Part shown: piece by piece, positions 56,669 through 64,000 of the stretch
How positions within the stretch are numbered: the first letter of the stretch is position 1
How the letters are laid out: every line of letters begins with the position of its first letter
From: Glebionis coronaria
Lineage: Eukaryota; Streptophyta; Magnoliopsida; Asterales; Asteraceae
DNA: 64,000 bases
Direction: 5' to 3'
NCBI GenBank assembly: GCA_025667525.1
Contig: CM046882.1
Span: 529,010,618-529,074,617 of the forward strand
Notes under the pieces: generated by a model
The model's database searches: none
Seen by the model: only the letters and a program-made list of their open reading frames with translations
What the model was told of the DNA's origin: nothing
Program-made: the position numbers and the translations under genes

Positions 56669-57224
56669 GAGATTTCCTTGCCTTACCTAATGAAACCTAA
56701 GTAGCAGCCATCACGCAATGCTCTTCTTAAGGGATTTGCACTTACTGTTTATAAAGATCTGTCCTTTATATGGATGTTTTAATTTGAATACTATGTTAAT
56801 GTATGTATTTTGACGGTCATTTAATTACATCTCTTTTGAAAGTGTTACCATATTTTAAATCATTTCGCTGTTGTCTTGCAAGATTTTCTTCTTTTTATAA
56901 CATATTATAAATCATTTTTATATTTTATAAAATATCTTGATACCATCTTATAGACTATTTTGTTATACACCATTGTGCCATCACGTACAATGTATAATTC
57001 GAGAAAGACCACTCTATGCTCGTAGTAGTTACCTTAAATATTTTTGTCAAAATCTATTTTCTACTTATAGTCCAGGAATGAAAATTTTTCATTTGCTTGT
57101 ACATGAATCGTGCAAGTCCTAGGTATTCGTATTAGTAAATACCAGAATCGAGTAGACTTTTAGGCAACCACATCATATAGAGCTGACCTCAACATCGACC
57201 TAACCCTCGTGGATTTAGGAAGTT
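56669..57224. other. Intergenic or decayed retrotransposon DNA, no gene seen
   Basis: It lies between two parts of one Gypsy remnant and presumably replaced the protease region, but nothing is recognisable. The 61-codon frame at 56937-57122 shows no domain. Confidence 0.45.
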
Positions 57225-57750
57225 TTCGACGATAGCATTAGTATTTACTAGTTATCCAATACCGTGATGCGATTATTTGTGATGAGAACATTGTTTGTAT
57301 TCCTTTTGACAATGAAATTTTGGAGTTACAAAGTGATCAATCAATGGAATAAGCAAATCCTCATTTAATATCATCTCGTGTACCAAGACATAGAAAATTC
57401 TACCGAAGGGACTATCAAGTATCTTTGGTTTTACTAAGAAGATTGTTTGAATCAAAAGAAAAATTCAAGCTGATCGTGATCGTCAAAGAAGTTACATTGA
57501 CGTGAGGCTTAAGCCTCTAGAATTTCAAGTAGGAGATAAAGTTATGTTGAAAGTGTCGCCTTGGAAATGTATGATACATTTTGGAAAACGACCCGTTACA
57601 TTGGATATTTCAAGATATTAGCGAAATTCAGAACTATGGCTTATAGGCTGGAACTGTCGCAAGCACCTAGCTCTGTGTGTCGTACTTTTCACGTCTCGAA
57701 TTTGAAAAACTGTCTCATTATATATGTTCAAACATCTTCACAAATGTGAA
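57225..57750 (+). pseudogene. Gypsy pol remnant: protease-RT linker joined to integrase C-terminus
   Basis: About 57275-57350 reads YRDAIICDENIVCIPF, and about 57370-57445 NIISCTKT in another frame, matching the stretch between protease and RT of chromoviruses. Directly after, at 57450-57750, come QADRDRQRSYIDVRLKPLEF, VGDKVMLKVSPW and TFHVSNLKNCL, the integrase C-terminal region. RT, RNase H and the integrase core are deleted. Several frameshifts and stops make it non-functional. Confidence 0.7.
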
Positions 57751-58357
57751 TTTGAAATAAGTATTATCAAAATTCTAAAGATCAAATCTAGTAAAATTTT
57801 ATGAAATCTATGACATGTCAAGTATGATCGTCATATCTTGAGGCATTATTCTTTAACTAGGGTCATCATGAATTGATATTTTAGTATTTGAATAAAGGAT
57901 ATTGTTAAAAAATATGTATTTTCATGAATTAAGTATGTTAAGACAAATAATGTCATAAAAATGTTATTTATATTTTTCGACTTCTCGATGTTTTGATAAT
58001 TAAAAAATGCAAAAACATTCTATGAAACATTAAACGTAAGCAAAAGTTTTAGTAGTTAATATTTATTCCGGCAAAATATTACTTAAGGTATGCACAAACA
58101 AATTATATACTTGCAAAGCTATCAAATAAAAATCAAGTCTCTTAAATCTAACAATTCATGAAATACACACAAAGCGTATAAAATGTTACAAAGTATTTTT
58201 TAAGATCAACGAAATATTTTAATCAATAAAATAAATTTAAATTCCAAAATTTCCCCCTCCTAACAGATTAAAGCTTACACTAAAAAATACCTTCACCAGT
58301 AAGAGACAAAATGGTTTGTCTTGTCTAGTCAGAGCTATAGACTAGGCAGTCAGTACC
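57751..58357. other. AT-rich intergenic DNA, no gene seen
   Basis: No gene. It contains short inverted GTCTAGTC/GACTAGGC words at about 58320-58350, next to the Tat LTR. Confidence 0.5.
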
Positions 58358-58928
58358 TGATGACGTATAGTCCCCAGCCGGGTCATGAACCCGGCCCATG
58401 GGTACTACCCGTATCCGGCCCATCACAGATGGGTGGAATAATGTCATTCAGGCTTGTGGGCTTGGATGAACAGTGACCGCACACATCTGTGCGGCCCACG
58501 GCCCGGTGCGGCCGACATAGGGTTAGACAGAATAATATTCTGTCTAGGAATATCTTTATCCCAATGGAGGAGGATATTCACTACCAGAATTAGGAGATAA
58601 CAATCATTCTAAATTCTGGTAGTTATCCCTTCCTTGGGGCCAAAGCATCAGTGAAGGCCCATTAGGGTTTCACTGCCTATAAAAGGAACCTTCAAGGGTT
58701 CCACAAAGGTATTACGATTCATACTCTAAACTCACATAAACCCTAAATCGATTACTTACTCTCACGCCAGAGTCTAATCGTGGGAAACCTTCCCATGGTA
58801 AGCCTAACGCGTGCTGTTTAGTGTGCAGGATCCCAACCAAACGATTCACTTGGTGCAGGAGCCGGAGCCCAGCCAATCCGAATTAAGCCTAATTCGGGTC
58901 TAGCAAGGATCAACCAACTTTTGCATCA
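58358..58928 (+). repeat. 5' LTR of the Tat element
   Basis: 571 bp bounded by TGATG and CATCA. It contains a hairpin GCCGGGTCATGAACCCGGC near 58378 and a TATA box at 58676-58686. No second copy exists in the window, so the left border rests on the TGATG/CATCA symmetry. Confidence 0.7.
58676..58686 (+). promoter_or_regulatory. TATA box of the Tat LTR
   Basis: CCTATAAAAGG, about 250 bases before the LTR end. Confidence 0.6.
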
Positions 58929-58933
58929 ACAAG

Positions 58934-58951
58934 TTGGCGCCATCCGTGGGA
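58934..58951 (+). promoter_or_regulatory. Primer binding site of the Tat element
   Basis: TTGGCGCCATCCGTGGGA, five bases after the LTR, is a variant of the TTGGCGCCGTCTGTGGGA-type site known from Tat elements. Confidence 0.8.
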
Positions 58952-58993
58952 CCCTTACACTAAGCTAGAACAAAACCTCATCTCGAATTTCCA

Positions 58994-60988
58994 ATGACGA
59001 AGGGGCATCCGCAAGCTAACCCCAGGAATGCGAATCCCGGGAATTGGAAGTCCCAGGGGGAAGGGATTCTCATCCCCAATCAATCACCTAGCCGCCTCGC
59101 AGACGGGCCTGGTAACCGTGGCAGTTTTCAGCCCGTGGGGGTGACAAGCACGATCTCTGTGACACCCCCACCTACTTCAACCCTGGATAACCCTGACCTA
59201 GGGAGTGCGCCAAACCCTCCTAACAAGGAACCGCGCAGACCCTCGATAGAGGAAGAAGTGGAAGTCCTACCACTCAGCGAGGAGGATCTTACTCGAGTTC
59301 TCACGCAGAACTTCGATAGGATTGTCCCGGGAATCGCATCAAGGTTGAATCTGGGGAGGAACCTCCAATCCAGACTCAACTTTGGTGAAACCGGACCAAT
59401 CACCTCCTCCCAAAATCAGAGGAAAAGGAGAGCTCGGCCTCAGGAACATGGCAACTTTGAGGAAACCCCTCAACCTCGGAATGTGTTTGAGCGCATAGGA
59501 GACCGCCTCATACAGGAACTAATGCAGTCTCGAGAGGGAGAAAGGTCGGATGGCTCACCTGAGCGACCAGATCGAGAGCTGGCCAGAACCACACGTCGCC
59601 CGAGTGTGTGGGACAGGATGAACACTGGGAAAAAGGCTCCTGGTTCATCCCAAAAAAGTGGTCCCTACTCAAAGGATGGGGCACCACCGCCGTCCCCGGA
59701 CCCGTCAGGGGAGGACTCAGATGACCATCCGCCTAAGCGTCGCCGGCCTAGGCGCACCCCACCACCACCACCAAACAATGATGAGTATTATGGTGGCCCT
59801 TACTATCGAGATGCGGAAGCAGAGGATCTTTCTCGTCCATGGTGTGAACCATGGGATGACCCTAGGCTCACCCGGCCATGGGCGGATCCCAGGGAAGACC
59901 CGTTCACCCTCCGCATACGGAACTAGTCTGAGGACACCAATCGTCGCATGCCGGCGTGTATCAAGACCTATGATGGGTCCGGTGATCCGGTGGATCACCT
60001 TAAAATATTTGATACGCAGGCTAAAATTGAGCGATGGCCCATGCCTATATGGTGCCAAATGTTCAATTCAACCTTGATCGGAAATGCCCGTGACTGGTTT
60101 GAGGCACTCCCTCCAAGGAGCATTGATAGTTTCACGGAGCTACGCACTGCGTTTGAGAACAATTATACTCAGAGGATGAAGTATAATAGGGATCCGGTCT
60201 CGTTGGCAACTGTCAAACAACGGCCGGGGGAATCCACAGAAGCCTTCACTGAACGCTTCAATGACGAGTGCACGCGCACAAGAACAATGCCGGAGCTCCT
60301 GAAAATCTCTGATTACATGCACGTCATAACAGACAGAGAATTGATCAGGCGCCTCAATGACAAGCATCCAGAGAGATATGATGACCTCATGGAAAGGGTC
60401 AGAAATTTCATAGAAGGAGAAACAGCTGTGGCCGCGGCCTACCCATCCTGAGGAAATGGGTATCGGTCAAATGACCAGTCTCGGAGACAGTCGGGCGGTC
60501 AAGGTAATCAGAACAATAACAAGGGCTCAGACTATAAGAGCCAAAGCAAAGGAGGACGGTCGGACGATAAGTTCACCCCCCTGAAGATGTCCTACTGGGA
60601 GATCTTGCTGACAGAAGGGGCGAACTTTCCAAGGCCTCCCCCAATGACCACTCCGCCGGAACGTCGGCAGGGAAATCGCTTCTGCGAGTTCCATAATGAC
60701 AAAGGCCACGGTACGGAGGAGTGTATCCAGCTCAAGAAGCATATTGAGTCACTGATCAAATCAGGTAAACTCAAGCACCTAATTAAGGATTGGAAGGATG
60801 GAAAAGACAACAACAAGAAGTATGATAAGAAGGATCCCCAAAAGGACAAACCTTCGACTATATACATGATCCAATCCAGACAGCGCCGCACGAGGCAGAA
60901 AGTTGGCCAAAAATTTTCACGCGGCAGGGAAATCTCATTCCCTCTCATCACAGCAAGCGATGTGATCAAATGCGCCTCTCACTATTGA
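58994..60988 (+). pseudogene. gag: Tat gag, interrupted by two in-frame stops
   Basis: One frame runs from MTKGHPQANP at 58994 to a stop at 60986-60988, broken by TAG at 59924 and TGA at 60449. The N-terminal 310 residues are Pro/Arg-rich. Then comes the retrotransposon gag domain from KTYDGSGDPVDHLKIF, with ARDWFEALPP and ESTEAFTERFNDECTRTR. The last part has RFCEFHNDKGHGTEEC, the C-x2-H-x4-H-x4-C knuckle of Tat elements, near 60687. A shift near 60970 carries the reading into the protease frame. Confidence 0.85.
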
Positions 60989-63900
60989 GATAAGCATTGG
61001 AACACACAACGTTCGTCGCATGTATGTGGATGGAGGATCGTCAGCAGAGGTACTGTATGAACACTGTTTCGTGCAGTTATGCCCAGAAATAAGAAGCCAA
61101 TTAGTACCGGCCACGTCGCCGCTTACTGGCTTTAGTGGAGACACTATTTGGCCGATAGGGCAATTACGTTTGCTTGTAACCATTGGGAATGAGGAACATT
61201 CCACTACGGCGTGGATGAACTTCATGGTGATACGCTCACACTCTCCGTACAAAGGGATCATAGGCAGACCAGGCATTTTGGCTATACGGGCGGTACCCTC
61301 TACGGCGCACGGAATGATCAAATTCCCCGTCGAGGGGGGAATTGTTACCATTTACAACACAATCGTACCGGCATCCGAGTGTCACACCGTGACAACACCG
61401 GCTCCACCTGTTCCGCCCAAGGATGGATCACCACTTCCCAATTGGAAGGTAGCCATTCACCTTGACTATCCGGAACAGGAGGTATCCATAGGAGGGGCGC
61501 TCTCGGATAGCGGCAAAAGGGCCATGTGCTCTCTTTTAAGTGCAAACCTAGATATATTCGCATGGGAGCCAAAGCATATGACAGGTGTGCCACGTGCGAT
61601 AGCAGAGCATAAGCTCCAGATCCGCCAAGGGTACCAACCCATCAAGCAAAAGAAGCGCGGCCAGGCGCCTGAGCGTAGCCAAGTGATATTGGAGGAAGTA
61701 CGGAAACTAGTGGATGCAGGCATCATGCGCGAGGTATACTACCACGAGTGGTTGTCCAATCCGGTCATGGTGAAGAAACATGACGGAAGTTGGCGCATGT
61801 GTGTGGATTTTACGGATCTAAACAAGGTCTGTCCACAGGACTGTTACCCGTTACCGGAAATCGACTGGAAGGTGGAGTCCCTATGTGGGTATCCCTTTAA
61901 ATGCTTCTTGGACGCATATAAAGGGTATCACCAAATCCAGATGGCGGAGGAGGATGCAGAAAAAATGGCGTTCCATACGAGCCAGGGCGTATATTGCTAT
62001 ACGAAAATTCCGTTCGGACTGAAGAACGCCGGTGCTACATATCAGCGGTTGGTGGACAAAGCTTTTGAATCACAGATAGGCCGCAACTTGGAAGTCTTTG
62101 TTGATGACTTGGTGATAAAAAGTCACACGGAGGAGGCACTTCTCCGGGATGTCCAGGAGACATTCGACATGCTGAGAAGGATTAACATGAAGTTAAATCC
62201 AAAGAAATGCACGTTTGGGGCAACGGAGGGAATGTTCCTTGGATATTTGATTGATCCAAACGACATCAAATCTTGCCCAGAGAAGACGGACGCAGTGATA
62301 CAACTGCCGTCCCCTCAGACACGGAAGGAGGTACAATCCTTAAATGGGAAGCTAGCCGGGCTGAATAGGTTCTTATCTAAATCCGCAGAGAAGTCATTAC
62401 CCCTATTTAAGACACTCAAGAAGTGCATTAGAAAGGGAGACTTCTGATGGACGAAGGAAGCCGAGGAAGCCTTCGGCCAACTCAAGCAACATCTTGCATC
62501 CCTCCCTATGCTAGTAGCTCCCCGGGAAAAGGAGGAACTCATTATGTATCTCTCAGCCACTCATGGCGCAATAAGCGCGGTACTTATGACGGATAGAGAT
62601 ACAGTGCAAACTCCGGTCTACTTTATAAGTAGAACAGTACAAGGGCCGGAGCTGAATTATTCCCCCATGGAAAAATTGGTGTTAGCACTAGTGTTTGCTA
62701 CAAAGCGGCTGCGCCGGTACTTTCAGGCGCACCCAATTGTAGTCATTACGGACCAGCTAATCAAGCAGGTTATTTCTAGACCGGACGCGGCAGGGAGGCT
62801 ACAGAAATGGAGCATCTTATTGGGGGAGCACAATATATCTTACAGGCCAAGGACGGCTGTGAAAGGCCAGATCTTGGCGGATTTCTTAATCGAAAAGCCG
62901 GATGAGGAAGGGCCAATCATTAAGCAAGATGAGACTCCAACGGAACCATGGGTGTTGTTCACGGATGGATCCTCGTGTACGGACGGATCCCGGAGCTGGT
63001 CTCATTCTCACAAATCCGGAAGGAATGGAATTCACATATGCCCTCCGTTTTGAGTTCACGGCCACCAACAACGAAGCGGAATACAAGACATTAATTGCGG
63101 GTTTGAAAATCGCCGCTAGAATGGGAGTCCGCAACCTTGAGGCCTACGTGGACTCACGGCTTGTCGCGAACCATATTCTAGGTGGATATGTGGCTAAGGA
63201 GGACAACATGGTCAGGTACTTGGAAAAAGTCAAGTCGTTAATCGCGTTTTTCAGTAAGTTTTCCATCAAGCAGGTGCCAAGGGGCGAGAACAAGAAGGCG
63301 GACGCTCTTAGCAAGATCGCATCCACAAGCTTCGCTCACTTGTCTAAACAAGTCTTGGTGGAAATACTCAAGGAGAAATCTATAACGGAAGGGGAGGTTG
63401 CTGCTATAGTTGAGGAGGATGGACCTACATGGATGACCCCGATCATCAACTATTTGACTAGTGAGACCCTTCCAGACGAGGAAAAAGCAACACGGCGCAT
63501 CAGAAGGAAGTCGCAGCATTTTGAACTTCGAGAAGGCATCCTTTACAAGCGCTCTTTCTTGCAGCCGTGGCTGCGGTGTGTTGGACCACGTCAGGCCGCT
63601 TACGTAATCAGTGACATACATGAAGGGTTGTGCGGCATGCATGCAGGTCCATGATCCGTGGTAGCTAGAGCCCTACGAACAGGATATTATTGGCCTACCA
63701 TGCACAGAGACGCGCGCGACATGATTCGCAAGTGTAGTGATTGCCAAGTGCATAGGCCAGTACCGCGACACCCGCAGCAGGAGCTTACGCCTATCACGTC
63801 CCCATGGCCATTCTATAAGTGGGGAATTGACATTGCAGGACCATTTCCTATAGCTGCGGGGGGAGTTAAATTCTTGATTGTTGCAATGGACTACTTCACG

Positions 63901-64000
63901 CGATGGATAGAGGCCAAGGCAGTCAAGTCTATCACATGCAAACAAGTTAAGAAGTTTGTTTGGGAACATATTGTGTGCCGTTTTGGTCTACCAGGAGAAA
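60974..64000 (+). pseudogene. pol: Tat pol: protease, RT, two RNase H domains, integrase (truncated by the window)
   Basis: Protease-like MYVDGGSSAEVLYEHCF begins at 61020. RT spans about 61700-62260, with MCVDFTDLNKVCPQDCYPLP and catalytic FVDDLVIKS at about 62099. The first RNase H follows (62500-62880, ILADFLIEKP end). A second, archaeal-type RNase H begins at FTDGSS (62960) and continues in another frame with ATNNEAEYKTLIAGL and YVDSRLV. The integrase zinc region HEGLCGMHAGP...CSDCQ lies at about 63620-63745, and its core WGIDIAGPFP at 63822. Breaks are TGA at 62445, a frameshift near 62985 and TGA at 63652. The window ends inside the integrase core. Confidence 0.87.

Larger units (their letters stand above)
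58358..64000 (+). mobile_element. Tat-lineage Ty3/Gypsy retrotransposon, 5' part, runs off the window
   Basis: The 5' LTR (58358-58928) is followed by the primer site TTGGCGCCATCCGTGGGA, a decayed gag with a CX2HX4HX4C knuckle, protease, RT, RNase H, a second RNase H-like domain and the start of integrase. The extra RNase H between the first and the integrase is the hallmark of Tat (Ogre/Retand-type) elements. G+C is clearly higher than in all flanking DNA. The 3' LTR lies outside the window, so the target duplication (GTACC on the left) cannot be tested. Confidence 0.85.

Noticed and set aside
59924..63654. In-frame TAG and TGA codons in Tat gag-pol as programmed recoding sites
   Set aside because: There are four separate stops plus frameshifts, some inside enzyme domains. 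That pattern fits decay, not regulated read-through.

Overview
The window is repeat-dominated nuclear DNA of a flowering plant. Its Ty1/Copia SIRE-type elements with a long extra ORF, Ty3/Gypsy chromovirus and Tat elements, and Stowaway, Tourist-like, hAT and Mutator-like MITEs indicate a eudicot. The flavour of the Copia extra ORF and of the Gypsy families suggests Asteraceae, but that rests on family resemblance recalled from memory and is only moderately supported. I see no intact host gene. Host-derived sequence is limited to two copies of a RING-finger first exon and one decayed trihelix/Myb-like gene.

Layout. Bases 1-8446 are old AT-rich DNA holding small hAT, Stowaway and Mutator-like MITEs, RING exon copy 1, a large hAT-like foldback element made of a 20-bp satellite in two opposed arms, and the trihelix-like pseudogene. 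Bases 8452-52689 are one large nest. An old Gypsy element without coding capacity (Gypsy-A, ~2.5-kb LTRs) has been split by several later insertions. Its 5' LTR holds an uncharacterised ~4.2-kb block (E0). E0 holds Copia E1 (14088-37079, target duplication ATATA). E1 holds Copia E2 (22423-33386, target duplication ACAAG). The short interior of Gypsy-A holds a Tekay/Del-like chromovirus, Gypsy-B (38193-46782, target duplication TACAA). Its 3' LTR holds a second 20-bp-satellite hAT-like foldback element (49408-52168, target duplication ATCGCTTC). Bases 52690-58357 return to old DNA with RING exon copy 2, more MITEs and a heavily deleted Gypsy remnant. Bases 58358-64000 are the 5' two thirds of a Tat-lineage Gypsy element that runs off the window.

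How the parts relate. E2 is the youngest piece: its LTRs look identical and its gag and pol are open, but its 3' extra ORF has lost its N-terminal part. E1 has the complementary state: its extra ORF is intact and its LTRs look identical, but gag is broken by a frameshift and a stop, and pol is split by E2. Either element could in principle depend on products of relatives. Gypsy-B and the Tat element are decayed, with stops that are nearly all TAG or TGA, as expected when methylated cytosines are lost.

The two most unusual signals are three short GT-AG intervals in the gag of Gypsy-B whose removal keeps one reading frame, and a short motif (ARCGCTGACA in element sense) repeated more than 30 times through coding and non-coding parts of the Copia family. 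All coordinates and comparisons were made by eye on the sequence; no alignment or database search was run.
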